NCBI RefSeq assembly: GCF_001279005.1
Contig: NZ_LGCN01000203.1
Location: forward strand, 1-64,000
DNA from: Streptomyces caelestis
Lineage (GTDB): Bacteria; Actinomycetota; Actinomycetes; Streptomycetales; Streptomycetaceae
Length of the DNA stretch: 64,000 nucleotides
Direction of reading: 5' to 3'
How positions within the stretch are numbered: the stretch's first letter is position 1; the number at the start of each line of letters is the position of its first letter. Positions 16,839-26,236 of this stretch are shown piece by piece. A program made the translations under genes and the position numbers. The notes beneath the pieces were generated by a model. It did not search any database and had not been told where the DNA came from. It saw nothing but the letters and a program-made list of their open reading frames with translations.

Positions 16839-17943
16839 ACGGCCGCCAGTCGCCGAGGTACGCCTTTGGGGTGTGCGAGGCGGCCTGTGCGCGGGTGAGC
16901 CGGGGACGGTTCGCGGGGACGGTGACGACCGCGCCGGGGCCGGTGTTGCGGTACTCGGCGAAGCGCTGGTCCTGCCAGGGGTAGGCGTCCCGCATGTCGG
17001 CGTAGGGCGCGACGGCGTCGATGCCGGCGCCGAGGTGGGTCTCGCGCACGGTGAGCATCGGGCGGGCGGTGGGGTCGGAGCTGGGCACCCAGGGGCGGGC
17101 CAGCTTGTAGTAGCCGTCGGGGGCCTCGCTGCTGATCCTGCCGCGGGTGACCAGGTAGCCGCGCGGGTTGGCGCCGGCGGTGGACGGCGCGAAGACGAAG
17201 CCGTACGGCGCGCCCGTGAGGTCGGGGCGGACCAGGGTGCGGAAGTGGCAGTGCTCGAAGACGGCGGTGGCCCGGCCGAAGACGAAGTCGACGTCGCCCT
17301 CGACGTAGCAGTGGGCGAAGTACTGGCGGGCGAAGGCGTCCAGGGAGAGGGAGTCGGCGTACAGGGTGTCCTGGTGGCCGAGGAACCGGCAGTGGGTGAA
17401 GGCGCTGCGGTCCCCCTGCACCTTGAGGGCGACGGCCTGGGTGCCGCTGGTGCCGGGGAGATCGGTGCGCAGCCAGTCGTTGGCGAAGGTGATCCAGCGG
17501 GCGGTGAAGCCGTCGGGGCGCACGGTGGTGGTGGCCGAGCCGGAGGTGCCGTAGGTGCCGGAGCCGTCCGGCTTGGGGGTGCCGGCCGCGTTGTCGTACA
17601 CGATGACCACGTCACGGGGGTCCTGGGAGGCGCCGAGCCAGGTCATGTCGGTGCGGTCGGCGTCGACGGAGACCGTCTCGCGGTAGGTGCCCGGGGCGAT
17701 GACGAGGGTGCGTCCGGTGCCGGTCGCGGCGGTGACGGCGGCCTGGACGGTGGTGAAGTCGCCGGCGCCGCGCGGGTGGACGTACAGGGTCCTGGGGGTG
17801 AGCCGGGCGGACGGTGAGCCGTACCGGCCGAACGGGCGGCGGGGCCCGTGGCCCGCCTGCGCCGGGGCGGCGGACAGGGCGAGCGCGGCGGAGGCCGTGG
17901 CGCCGGCCAGCAGGACGTTCCTTCTGGACAGGGACGGGGGCAT
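16822..17943 (-). CDS. Secreted pectinesterase, CE8 family
   Basis: 373 residues. The N-terminus PPSLSRRNVLLAGATASAAL is a twin-arginine signal, cleaved after APAQA (about 30). The mature chain carries CE8 hallmarks: GDFTTVQAAV, PGTYRETV, GHQDTLYADS with D192 and VEGDVDFVFGRATAVFEHC with D219, the two catalytic aspartates. It removes methyl esters from pectin outside the cell, making it a substrate for the pectate lyases encoded at 12438 and 18030. It is followed by an overlapping hydrolase gene. Confidence 0.95.
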   Translation of the reverse strand: MPPSLSRRNVLLAGATASAALALSAAPAQAGHGPRRPFGRYGSPSARLTPRTLYVHPRGAGDFTTVQAAVTAATGTGRTLVIAPGTYRETVSVDADRTDMTWLGASQDPRDVVIVYDNAAGTPKPDGSGTYGTSGSATTTVRPDGFTARWITFANDWLRTDLPGTSGTQAVALKVQGDRSAFTHCRFLGHQDTLYADSLSLDAFARQYFAHCYVEGDVDFVFGRATAVFEHCHFRTLVRPDLTGAPYGFVFAPSTAGANPRGYLVTRGRISSEAPDGYYKLARPWVPSSDPTARPMLTVRETHLGAGIDAVAPYADMRDAYPWQDQRFAEYRNTGPGAVVTVPANRPRLTRAQAASHTPKAYLGDWRPYARHR

Positions 17944-18029
17944 GCGGGTGCTCCTTGGGTGACGGGGCCGGGCCGGTGCGGGCCGCAGTGGGGGCGGGCC
18001 GCACCGGCCCGGCTGTCGGGAGGGAGGGG

Positions 18030-19364
18030 TCAGCGGACGCGGCCGGCGCCCGCGCCGTGCTTCACCAGGGCCGGGACGGCCCTGGCCGGGTGGACGGCGG
18101 TGCGCAGGGCGGGCGTCCAGCCGGCGCCGGACCGCAGGGTCTCGGCCGGGATCTCCGCGTTGTGCACGGCGATCAGGTCGACCCGCTCGCCGTTGACCAG
18201 GTTGTGCGCGGCGGTGAGCGGCGAGTCGTTCCACCGCTTGAGGATCTTCGCCGGGCTGATGCCCTTCGCCAGGGTGAACGCGTTGTGCTCGGCGACGAGC
18301 TGGGACTCCTTGCCGATGCCGAAGCTGTAGGCGTAGCCGTCCTTCGCCACGAAGTGGTTGTTGTACACGTCGACCTGTCCGAAGCGGACGCGGGGCGCGC
18401 GCTCGACCAGGCCGGAGAACAGGTTGTGGTGGAAGGTGGCCTTCAGCCTGCCCCGGTCGCCGACGGCGGTGGACTCGCCGTCGCTGTTGCCGATCAGGAT
18501 CGTCTTGTCGTGCTCGGTGAAGACGTTCCAGGAGGCGGTGACGTAGTCGGCGCCCTTGACGATGTCCAGCTCTCCGTCGTGCTGCTGGTACAGCATGCCG
18601 AAGTAGGCGGGCGCCTCGCTGTCGGGGTGCTCGCCGTCGGTGAACGTGTTGTGGTCCAGCCAGACGTGGGTGGAGCCGTGGACGACGGCGGTGTCGTACT
18701 CGGAGTTCCAGTTGCCCCGGCTGCCGTCGGTCGGGTCCCACTGCGGGAAGCAGTCGATCGGGCTCTCGAGGGCGAGGTTGCGGACGATGACGTTGTCCAC
18801 GCCCTTGATCTGCAGGCTGGCGCCCTTGATCCCGGCGTTGCGGCCGACACCGATGATCGTGGTGTTGGAGGGGACGTTCGCCTTGATGGCGGTGTCCTGG
18901 GCGGCGGCGGAAGCCCTGCGCAGCCCCTCCTGGCTGTCGTCCGGCTCGGCGCTCAGGTCCTGCTCCATGCCCCAGGTCTCCGGCGCGTACGCCTCGAGGT
19001 AGGCGTCGAGGTCGTAGCCGGGCGCGGCGAACGCCTCGCAGCCCTCGGAGACCGCGTCGATGGTCCCCTTCACCTTGATGATCTTCGGCGCGTCTCCGCC
19101 GTCCGCCAGGGCCGCCTTGAACTCCGCCCAGGTGCGCACGGTGTGGACGTGCTCGCGGTCGGCGGCGGCGCCTCCGGTGGTGCCGGTGCCGTAGGAGGCC
19201 CAGCCGTCGCCCGCGCCCAGCGTCTGCCGGGCGGGGTCACGGTGGTGGTGCGACGGGGAGTGCGCCTGGGCGCCCGTGCCGGTCAGGGCCAGTACGAGGG
19301 CGGTGCAGCCGGCCAGCGAGGCGGCTCTCACCGTGGCATGCCCATGCCATCCGAATGTGCTCAT
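18030..19364 (-). CDS. Secreted pectate lyase, PL1 family
   Basis: 444 residues from ATG 19364 with AAGGAGAG upstream. Sec signal peptide ends near GAQAHS. Family features: IIKVKGTIDA, NTTIIGVGRNAGIKGASLQIKG, the calcium-site block STHVWLDHNTFTDGEHPDSE, VTASWNVFTEHDKTILIGNSD and RAPRVRFGQVDVYNNHF with the catalytic arginines. It cleaves de-esterified homogalacturonan extracellularly. It lies 34 bases downstream of the CE12 gene and is probably co-transcribed with it and followed by the pectinesterase. Confidence 0.95.
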   Translation of the reverse strand: MSTFGWHGHATVRAASLAGCTALVLALTGTGAQAHSPSHHHRDPARQTLGAGDGWASYGTGTTGGAAADREHVHTVRTWAEFKAALADGGDAPKIIKVKGTIDAVSEGCEAFAAPGYDLDAYLEAYAPETWGMEQDLSAEPDDSQEGLRRASAAAQDTAIKANVPSNTTIIGVGRNAGIKGASLQIKGVDNVIVRNLALESPIDCFPQWDPTDGSRGNWNSEYDTAVVHGSTHVWLDHNTFTDGEHPDSEAPAYFGMLYQQHDGELDIVKGADYVTASWNVFTEHDKTILIGNSDGESTAVGDRGRLKATFHHNLFSGLVERAPRVRFGQVDVYNNHFVAKDGYAYSFGIGKESQLVAEHNAFTLAKGISPAKILKRWNDSPLTAAHNLVNGERVDLIAVHNAEIPAETLRSGAGWTPALRTAVHPARAVPALVKHGAGAGRVR

Positions 19365-19398
19365 GGTGCGGCTCTCCTTCTTCATGGTCCAGGGGGTG

Positions 19399-20196
19399 TT
19401 ACGCGACGGCCTCCGGCCAGGTGATCCACGACTCCGGGATCTCCGCGTCCAGCCGGCGCACGTCGCGCGGCGCGAGCACCCGGGTGCGCAGCAGCTCCCG
19501 GGCGACCAGCCGCGCCACGGCGATCGCGCCCGGCGGGTTGAAGTGCGTGTTGTCCTGCTCGGTCGCCGTCCAGTTGAAGTACTTCTTGGTCTCCTCCGCC
19601 CCGAGCTCCTGCCACGACGCCAGCGACAGCGCCTGGACGTCGAGCAGCGCGACCCGCTCCTCGGCGGCCAGCGCCCGCATCGCCGCCGGGTACTCCCCGT
19701 GGCTCGGCACGGCACGCCCGTCCGCGTCGAACCGGCGCCGCTCCACGGCGGTGGCCAGCACGGGCCGCGCCCCACGGGCCCGGGCCCCGTCGACGTACAT
19801 CCGCAGGTACTCCTGGTACGTCGACCAGGGCTCGGTGTAGCGGGCGGGGTCGGCGGTCTTCTCGTCGTTGTGCGCGAACTGGACGAGGAGGACGTCACCG
19901 GGCCGGATCGAGGAGAGGATCGCCTCGAGCCGCCCCTCGTCGACGAAGCTCTTGGAACTCCGCCCGTTCACGGCGTGATTGGCGACGGCGAGGCGCCGGT
20001 GCAGCAGGAAGGGCAACGCCATCCCCCACCCGGTCTCGGGCGCGGCGTCGGCGTACTTCTGCGCGGCGGTGGAATCACCGGCGATGTGGAGGGTGCGGGA
20101 ACGCCGGCCGGGCGTTGCCCGCGCGGTCCCGCTCGTGGCGAGTGCGAGAGGAACGCCGATCCCGGCGACGGCAACCTGTCTACGCGTGAGGGACAC
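19399..20196 (-). CDS. Rhamnogalacturonan acetylesterase-like protein, CE12/SGNH family
   Basis: 265 residues from GTG 20196, supported by GAAAGG upstream. The start VSLTRRQVAVAGIGVPLALA is a twin-arginine signal. SGNH blocks are clear: IAGDSTAAQKY (nucleophile Ser), NHAVNGRSSKSF (Gly and Asn), FAHNDE, and NTHFNPPGA with the catalytic Asp-His pair. CE12 enzymes remove acetyl groups from rhamnogalacturonan. It heads a run of secreted pectin enzymes. Confidence 0.9.
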   Translation of the reverse strand: MSLTRRQVAVAGIGVPLALATSGTARATPGRRSRTLHIAGDSTAAQKYADAAPETGWGMALPFLLHRRLAVANHAVNGRSSKSFVDEGRLEAILSSIRPGDVLLVQFAHNDEKTADPARYTEPWSTYQEYLRMYVDGARARGARPVLATAVERRRFDADGRAVPSHGEYPAAMRALAAEERVALLDVQALSLASWQELGAEETKKYFNWTATEQDNTHFNPPGAIAVARLVARELLRTRVLAPRDVRRLDAEIPESWITWPEAVA

Positions 20197-20228
20197 GAGC
20201 TGTGCCTTTCCACAGGGAGTGGTGACAT

Positions 20229-20242
20229 GCCCCTTCAGGGGC
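20229..20242. repeat. GCCCC-TTCA-GGGGC hairpin, common streptomycete intergenic element
   Basis: Perfect 5-bp-arm palindrome followed by GCGCGGGGCTGTG. This layout is frequent in streptomycete intergenic DNA. It sits in the 146-bp gap between the ABC substrate-binding gene and the CE12 gene and may attenuate transcription between them. Confidence 0.5.
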
Positions 20243-20342
20243 GCGGGGCTGTGCCGGTCCGCGGCCGCGCCGCGTGGGCGCGACATGCCGGGGACGGCCC
20301 GCGGCCGAAGACGAGACGGGCCGCCCCCGATGAAACCGCCGA

Positions 20343-21704
20343 TCAGCTCATCTGCTCCTGCCACTCGGCCTGCGCCTCGTTCAGCTGCTCGGCCATCGTG
20401 TCCAGGAACTCCTTCGCGCTCATCTTCCCCAGCAGGACCTTCTGGAAGTTCGGCTCGTTGTCCGCCTTGGAGATCGTGTTCCAGTCCGGCAGGTAGTACG
20501 GCAGCTGGACGATGGTGGTGGAACCGTCGCTCAGCGCCTCCGCGGCCAGCTTCGTGGGCTCCGCCTTGCTGATCCACTCGTCCTTCGCGGCGTCCGCGTG
20601 CGCGGGCACCTGGCCGGCCGACTCGTTGAACTTCGAGCTCGACTCCGCCGACGTGGCGAACTCGATGAACTTCCAGGCGGCCTCCTTGTTCTTGGAGCTC
20701 TTGAACAGGCCGACGCCGTCGACCGGGTTGGAGACCTGGACCCGCTTGCCGCCGGGCCCGATCGGCTGCGGGATGCCGCGGAACTTGTCGGCGGTGAGCG
20801 CCTTGACGTGGTCCTGGTACGAACCGAGGTTGTGGTTCAGCATGCCGATCGTGCCGGAGTCCCACTGCGCGACCATCTTGGTGAAGTCGTTGTTCAGGTC
20901 GGCCGCGGGGGTGACCTTCTTGAACAGGCCCGCGTACTTCTCCAGGGCCTCGACGTTCTTCGCGTCGTTGACCGTGGTCCTCTTGCCGGAGGAGTCCCAG
21001 AACGAGGTGATGCCGGACTGCCCGTACATCGCGTCCAGGGCCTGGGCGATGGAGCCGGCGCCGCCGCGGATGGTGTAGCCGAACTCGTTCTTGCCCTTGT
21101 TCGTCAGCTTCTCGGCGGCCTCGTAGAACCGGTCCCAGGTGGTCGGTTCCTCCAGGCCCGCCTTCTCGAACAGGTCGGTGCGGTAGTACAGGACGCCGTT
21201 GTTCGCCGAGGTCGGGATCGAGTACAGCTTGTCGTCCCCGCCGCCGGCGGCGCGCATCGACTCGATCATGTCCTTGTTGAGCTTGCCGTTCAGCGGCGAC
21301 TTGGCCAGCCGGAAGTCCAGGGTGTCGAGCGCGTCCTGGGCGGCGAAGCCCGCGAGCATCGAGGCGCTGATGCCGCCGACGTCCGGCAGGCCGCCGCCCT
21401 GGATGGCGGTGTCGACCTTGGACTGGTACTCGGTGGAGGCGATGCCGACGTACTGGACGTCGATGTCCGGGTTCGCCTTCTCGAAGTCGGCGATGACCTC
21501 CTTCCAGATCTCGGTGCGGACACCGCCGTTGTTGTCCCAGAAGACGATCTTGCCCTTGCCGTTGCCCTCGTCGCCGTCGCCGCCCGCGCTGTTGCCGCCG
21601 TCGTCGCCGCAGGCGGTGGCGGTCAGGGCGAGCACGGCCCCCAGGGCGACGGCGGCCGACGCCCGGCGTCCGCCCCTGCTGTTTCTGAGAATGCTGATCT
21701 TCAT
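20343..21704 (-). CDS. Sugar ABC transporter substrate-binding lipoprotein
   Basis: 453 residues. Lipoprotein signal with lipobox LTATAC just before GDDGGN, followed by a Gly/Asp-rich linker. Cluster-B (CUT1) binding-protein features: IVFWDNNGGVRTEIWKEVIADFEKANPDIDVQY, LPDVGGISAS, YSIPTSANNGVLYYRTDLFEKAG and FKSSKNKEAAWKFIEFATS. It would deliver oligosaccharides to the permeases at 25340 and 26233. Five genes separate it from the permeases, but it reads in the same direction after the GH43 gene. No ATPase is encoded, so a shared MsiK-type ATPase is presumed. Confidence 0.92.
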   Translation of the reverse strand: MKISILRNSRGGRRASAAVALGAVLALTATACGDDGGNSAGGDGDEGNGKGKIVFWDNNGGVRTEIWKEVIADFEKANPDIDVQYVGIASTEYQSKVDTAIQGGGLPDVGGISASMLAGFAAQDALDTLDFRLAKSPLNGKLNKDMIESMRAAGGGDDKLYSIPTSANNGVLYYRTDLFEKAGLEEPTTWDRFYEAAEKLTNKGKNEFGYTIRGGAGSIAQALDAMYGQSGITSFWDSSGKRTTVNDAKNVEALEKYAGLFKKVTPAADLNNDFTKMVAQWDSGTIGMLNHNLGSYQDHVKALTADKFRGIPQPIGPGGKRVQVSNPVDGVGLFKSSKNKEAAWKFIEFATSAESSSKFNESAGQVPAHADAAKDEWISKAEPTKLAAEALSDGSTTIVQLPYYLPDWNTISKADNEPNFQKVLLGKMSAKEFLDTMAEQLNEAQAEWQEQMS

Positions 21705-21793
21705 TGGTCGGCTCTCTTCTTCTGGATCCAACGGACTGTGAAGTTGTGGGGGTCGGAAGTCGTGGGGGGTCGGTCGAGGGCGTACGGCGGTGT

Positions 21794-23323
21794 TCAGCCG
21801 TACGCCGAGGTGCTGATCCGGAACCGCGTGAAGGTGGCGGTGCCGGCGTGTCCCTGGCCGGTGGGAGCCACGGCGACCAGGCCGAGCAGGGCCCCGACCC
21901 AGCGCCAGGGGGTGGCGGCGAAGACCTGGCCGAAGGGGCGGAAGCCGTCCCCGGTGTCGCAGGAGAAGCGGCAGCGCGCCCCGGCGCCGATGTCGACGCG
22001 CAGCAGGGCCCGGTCGCCGGGAGCGGGCCTCGGGTGGTCGGCGTCGCGCTCCCTGTCGGCGACCGTCTCGGCGAACCGGTGCACCAGGTGCACCGTGCCG
22101 TCCGCGCCGCGCTGGAGACCGATCCAGCGGTAGGCGTCCCCGAGGACGGCGAGTCCGGCGCGTGCCCCGGGTTCCTCGCTGTCGAGCCGCAGCTCCACCT
22201 CGACGGTGCACGGGGTGCCGGGCAGCCGCTGGGTGAGGACGTGGGGCAGTGTACGCAGATCGTGCGCGCCGGCGGAACGGACGCAGGTCAGCCGCAACCC
22301 GTCGGCGGAGTGCTGGGTGGTCCAGCCCTCCTTCGGGTTGGCGGTCCACTGCCACTGACGGCCGTGGCGTCCGCCGGGGAAGTCGTCGTCGGTGGCCGGC
22401 GCGGCGGGCGGCTGCGGCGGCAGGTCCGGGCGGCGGTGCTCGGCGACGGGGGCGCCGTCGTGCCCGAACACCGGCCAGCCGTCCGAACCCCAGCCCACCG
22501 GCTGGAGGTGCACGACACGGCCGTACGGTCCGCGCTGCTGGAAGTGCAGGAACCAGTCCTCGCCGGACGGGGTGCGCACCCAGCCGCCCTGGTGGGGGCC
22601 GTTGACGTCGGTGTCCTTCTGCTCCAGGACGACCTTCTCCTCGTACGGTCCGAAGAACGCGCGGGAGCGGAAGGCGCCCTGCCAGCCGGTCTCCACTCCC
22701 CCGGCGGGGGCGAGGATCCAGAACCAGCCGTCGTGCTTGTAGAGCTTGGGCCCTTCCAGGGTGAACCAGCCGGGAATGCGGTCGGCGTCGACGATCACCC
22801 TGCCCTCGTCGAGGAGTTCGGTGCCGTGGGGGTGCATCCGGTGGCCGGTGAGGCGGTTCTTGACGCCGCTGCGTGACTTGGCCCAGGCGTGCACGAGGTA
22901 GGCCTCGCCGGTCTCGTCGTCCCACAGGGGGCACGGGTCGATCAGCCCTTTGCCGGCCTTCACCAGGTGCGGCCGGGTCCAGGGGCCGCGGATCTCGGGG
23001 GCGTTGACCTGGAAGACGCCCTGGTCGGGGTCGCCCCAGAAGATCCAGAACCGGTCGTCGTGGTGGCGCAGGGACGGGGCCCAGACCCCGCAGTCGTGCC
23101 GGGGCGTCGTGAACTCGCTCTCCGGTTCGAGCCGTTCGAGGGCGTGGCCGACGAGGGTCCAGTTGACCAGGTCGCGGGAGTGCAGCAGGGGCAGTCCGGG
23201 GGCGCGGCCGAAGCTGGAGGCGGTCAGGTAGAAGTCGTCGCCGACGCGGATCACGTCCGGGTCGGACCAGTCGGCGTTCAGGACCGGGTTGCGGTAGGTG
23301 GTGTCGGTCCGCCCGGCGGTCAT
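21794..23323 (-). CDS. GH43-family glycoside hydrolase with C-terminal beta-sandwich domain
   Basis: 509 residues without a signal peptide, so intracellular. Propeller domain (about 8-320) has the catalytic Asp in DWSDPDVIRVGDDFYLTAS, the second Asp in GLIDPCPLWDDETGEAYL and the Glu in TLEGPKLYKHDGWFWILAPAGG. Residues ~335-509 form the beta-xylosidase C-terminal concanavalin-like domain. It resembles beta-xylosidase/alpha-L-arabinofuranosidase members and would trim imported oligosaccharides. It overlaps the upstream gene by 4 bases. Confidence 0.88.
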   Translation of the reverse strand: MTAGRTDTTYRNPVLNADWSDPDVIRVGDDFYLTASSFGRAPGLPLLHSRDLVNWTLVGHALERLEPESEFTTPRHDCGVWAPSLRHHDDRFWIFWGDPDQGVFQVNAPEIRGPWTRPHLVKAGKGLIDPCPLWDDETGEAYLVHAWAKSRSGVKNRLTGHRMHPHGTELLDEGRVIVDADRIPGWFTLEGPKLYKHDGWFWILAPAGGVETGWQGAFRSRAFFGPYEEKVVLEQKDTDVNGPHQGGWVRTPSGEDWFLHFQQRGPYGRVVHLQPVGWGSDGWPVFGHDGAPVAEHRRPDLPPQPPAAPATDDDFPGGRHGRQWQWTANPKEGWTTQHSADGLRLTCVRSAGAHDLRTLPHVLTQRLPGTPCTVEVELRLDSEEPGARAGLAVLGDAYRWIGLQRGADGTVHLVHRFAETVADRERDADHPRPAPGDRALLRVDIGAGARCRFSCDTGDGFRPFGQVFAATPWRWVGALLGLVAVAPTGQGHAGTATFTRFRISTSAYG

Positions 23324-24165
23324 GGACTCACCGCCTTGCGGACCAGGGCGGCGGCGGCGCTCCGGTCGAGGCGGCCGTCGGCGACGACGGTGACGATCCG
23401 GCGGACCACGGTCTCGCCGGCCGGGAGGGGCAGCCGTGCGGTGTGGGCGAGGGAGGAGCCGACGCCCGGGTACTCGGCGGTGCGGACGAACCAGGGGTCC
23501 CGCCGGGTCTGCTCGGTGGCCCCCGCGAAGACGAGCGTCCAGGTGGATCCGGCCAGCGCGATCCAGTCGGCCGGCCGGCCGTGCGCCTCGCCCTCGCCCT
23601 CGGTGCGGTCGGTGAAGACGTCCGGGGCCGTCTCCTCCTTGCGGGCCCGCCAGAAGAAGCCGCCGTACGCGGCTCCGGGACGGCCGTTGGTGGCGGGGCT
23701 GCCGAAGGAGAGCGGCGCACTCGTGACGTTGGTGAGGGAGAAGGTGAAGTCCAGCGCCCAGGCGGCGCCGGTGAGTTCGGTGACGGCGACCGTGCGGCGC
23801 TCGCGCAGCAGTTCGCCCGGCGCGGCCGTCCAGCGCAGCTCCTCGACGAACCCGTCGGGGTCGCGCAGCTGGTAGGCGGTGTGCCGCTGGGAGCCGTGGT
23901 TGTCGAGCTCGGTGGGGCCCTGATCGCGGACGTAGGTGCGTCCGCCCCAGAAGTTGAACCCCTCGACGTCGGGAACGGCGACACCGACGCCGAGGTGGTG
24001 TGCGTGGTCGGCGGGGCTCAGCTCGGTGACCGCCGTGCCGGCCAGAGTGGTGACGGGGTGCAGGTACGGCCGCGGGGAGAGCCGGGCCGGCAGTTCGGGC
24101 CGGGTGACGTACCGGCCGACGGGCCGGCCCGCGACGCGCAGCACCACGGAGTCGTCGCCGGTCAT
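23320..24165 (-). CDS. DUF6807 (PmoA-like) protein
   Basis: 281 residues, with ATGA overlaps on both sides. Recognisable features of the DUF6807 family: RPYLHPVTTLAGTAVTELSPADHAHHLGVGVAV, with the conserved HHLG, then GFNFWGGRTYV and SPATNGRPGAAYGGFFWRA. The fold is expected to be a galactose-mutarotase-like beta-sandwich. Members commonly accompany Gfo/Idh/MocA oxidoreductases in carbohydrate loci, as here, but no reaction is established. Confidence 0.78.
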   Translation of the reverse strand: MTGDDSVVLRVAGRPVGRYVTRPELPARLSPRPYLHPVTTLAGTAVTELSPADHAHHLGVGVAVPDVEGFNFWGGRTYVRDQGPTELDNHGSQRHTAYQLRDPDGFVEELRWTAAPGELLRERRTVAVTELTGAAWALDFTFSLTNVTSAPLSFGSPATNGRPGAAYGGFFWRARKEETAPDVFTDRTEGEGEAHGRPADWIALAGSTWTLVFAGATEQTRRDPWFVRTAEYPGVGSSLAHTARLPLPAGETVVRRIVTVVADGRLDRSAAAALVRKAVSP

Positions 24166-25343
24166 CGGGTGCTCACCTCTTTCGGCAGGTGGTGGGCGGG
24201 CAGGGCCCAGGAGGCGCCCAGCTCGGAGTAGAGGGACAGGGTGTCGGCGGCGGCCGCGACGAGGCCGTCGACGCCGGGCACCACCCGGCGGTTCTCACCG
24301 GGGACGTGCCGCCAGACGCCGTCGGGCAGCGGGGCCGGGTCGGGGGCCTCGCGGATCGCCTCGACGACCCGCATGAAGGCGCCCGTCTCGTCCGGGGCGA
24401 CCAGCAGGGGGGTGCCGTCGGTGAGGTGGGCGACGAGGTTCTCCAGCAGGTCGGTGCGGCCGAACCGCAGCTCCTCGGGGCCGTGGTCCGCGCGCTGGAG
24501 CAGGACGCGGTCCTGCTTGTACCAGAAGGTGATCCGGCCGCTGGTGCCGTGCACCATGACGTACGGTTCGTCCGCCCGCTCCGCGCACAGGGTCGCGGCG
24601 ACGGTGACCGAACCGCCCCGCGCGGTGGTGATCCGCACGCAGGAGGTGTCGTCGGACTCGATGTCGTTGGCGCGCAGCAGCTCGGTCTCGATGCCGGCGA
24701 CGTCCTCGGCGCGGGTGCTCCCGGCGAGCGCGAGGGCGGTGGCGACGGCGTGGGCGAGCGGGTTGGTGAGCGCCCCGTCGACCACGTCGACGCCGTTCAG
24801 CCGGCGCCGGCCCGCCCAGGGCGCCCGCCGGAAGTACTCCTCGGACCGCACCCAGGCGCCGGCTCCGCCGATCCCCACCACCCGGCCGACGGCGCCCCCG
24901 TCGACCAGTTCGCGGATCGCGGGCACGGCGTGCGAGCCCAGCGACTGGAAGCCGATCTGGCAGGCCACCCCGGCCGCGGCGACCCCGTCGGCCATCCGCC
25001 GGTACTCGGCGTACGACGGCGCCGGCGGCTTCTCCAGCAGGATGTGCACGCCCCGCTCGGCCGCCGCGAGGGCGAGGTCGGTGTGGGTCGGGATCGGGGT
25101 GCAGATCACCGCGATCCGGGCGCCGGTGGACTCCAGCAGTGCGCCGAAGTCGGCCGACTGCTCGGGGAGTTCACCGCCGAACTCGTCCTCGGTGAGCGGG
25201 GTGAGCTCGCAGATCCCGGCGAGCCTCACGCGTCCCTCCGCTTCGAGGCGGCGGATGTTCGCCACGTGCCAGCGGCCGTGGCCGCGGGCGCCGGCGAGGA
25301 CGACGGGCAGCGGGGCGTCGGGCACGGTCCGAGATGAGGTCAT
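24162..25343 (-). CDS. Gfo/Idh/MocA-family oxidoreductase
   Basis: 393 residues from ATG 25343, overlapping the permease stop. The Rossmann start VVLAGARGHGRWHVANIRRL, a nicotinamide-site VICTPIPTHTDLALAAAERGVHILLEKP and NGVDVVDGALTNPLAHAVATALA with the conserved catalytic-type D-x2-x3-H pattern are visible. It probably oxidises or reduces an imported sugar or sugar derivative with NAD(P). Substrate unknown; the operon suggests a pentose, galactoside or uronide. Confidence 0.86.
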   Translation of the reverse strand: MTSSRTVPDAPLPVVLAGARGHGRWHVANIRRLEAEGRVRLAGICELTPLTEDEFGGELPEQSADFGALLESTGARIAVICTPIPTHTDLALAAAERGVHILLEKPPAPSYAEYRRMADGVAAAGVACQIGFQSLGSHAVPAIRELVDGGAVGRVVGIGGAGAWVRSEEYFRRAPWAGRRRLNGVDVVDGALTNPLAHAVATALALAGSTRAEDVAGIETELLRANDIESDDTSCVRITTARGGSVTVAATLCAERADEPYVMVHGTSGRITFWYKQDRVLLQRADHGPEELRFGRTDLLENLVAHLTDGTPLLVAPDETGAFMRVVEAIREAPDPAPLPDGVWRHVPGENRRVVPGVDGLVAAAADTLSLYSELGASWALPAHHLPKEVSTR

Positions 25344-26236
25344 CCCTTCACCGCCCCCGCGCTGAACCCGGTGATCAGCCACTTCTGGATGAAGGCGAAC
25401 ACGATCACGACGGGGACGGCCGCGATGATGCCGCCCGCGGCGAGCGCGCCGAGGTCGACGCTGTCCGCGCTCATCAGGGTGTTGAGGCCGACCGGGATGG
25501 TCTGCTTCTCCTGGTTGTTGAGGAACATCAGGGCGAACAGGAAGTGGTTCCAGGAGTGGACGAAGGCGAAGGAGCCGACGGCGATCAGACCGGGCCGCAG
25601 CAGCGGCAGGACGACCACCCGGAAGGCCCTGAACCGGTTGCAGCCGTCGACCCAGGCGGCCTCCTCCAGGGAGTACGGCACGTTCTTGATGAAGTTGCTG
25701 ATCAGGATGATCGACAGCGGCAGCTGGAAGACCGTCTCGGCGATGATGACGCTGCCGAGGGAGTTGATCATCTGCAGTTCGGCGAAGATCTCGAACAGCG
25801 GGACCAGGAGCAGCGCGCCGGGCACGAACTGGGAGCAGAGCAGGGCGAGCATGAAGGCCCGCTTGACCTTGAAGTCGAACCGGGCGAGGGCGTAGCCGCC
25901 GGCCAGGGCGACCAGCGTCGTCATGACCAGGGTGGCGACGCCGACCAGCACGCTGTTGTAGAAGAAGGTGCCGAAGCTGCGGTCCGTCCAGACCTTCTCG
26001 AAGTGGACGAAGGTCATCGGCCAGGGCACGAGCGAGGTCGAGCCGGCCGGGCGGAGCGCGAAGAGCAGGATCCAGTAGAAGGGGATGAGGGTGAAGACGA
26101 GGTAGATGCCCAGCGGCAGGTAGATCTGCCAGCGCGGCGCCTCGTCCCAGGCCCGGCGCTTCTTGGCCGGCCGGGGCGGCTCGGGGGTGGTGCGCGCGGG
26201 GGCGGGGGCGGCCGGGGGGGCCTCTTTGGTGATCAC
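25340..26236 (-). CDS. Sugar ABC transporter permease, MalG type
   Basis: 298 residues from GTG 26236, which overlaps the partner permease stop (GTGA). After a Pro/Ala-rich cytoplasmic start there are six membrane segments and the EAA loop SLEEAAWVDGCNRFRAFRVVVLPLLRPGL. The C-terminal PVVIVFAFIQKWLITGFSAGAVKG is typical of CUT1 MalG proteins. Works with the permease at 26233 and binding protein at 20343. Confidence 0.93.
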   Translation of the reverse strand: MITKEAPPAAPAPARTTPEPPRPAKKRRAWDEAPRWQIYLPLGIYLVFTLIPFYWILLFALRPAGSTSLVPWPMTFVHFEKVWTDRSFGTFFYNSVLVGVATLVMTTLVALAGGYALARFDFKVKRAFMLALLCSQFVPGALLLVPLFEIFAELQMINSLGSVIIAETVFQLPLSIILISNFIKNVPYSLEEAAWVDGCNRFRAFRVVVLPLLRPGLIAVGSFAFVHSWNHFLFALMFLNNQEKQTIPVGLNTLMSADSVDLGALAAGGIIAAVPVVIVFAFIQKWLITGFSAGAVKG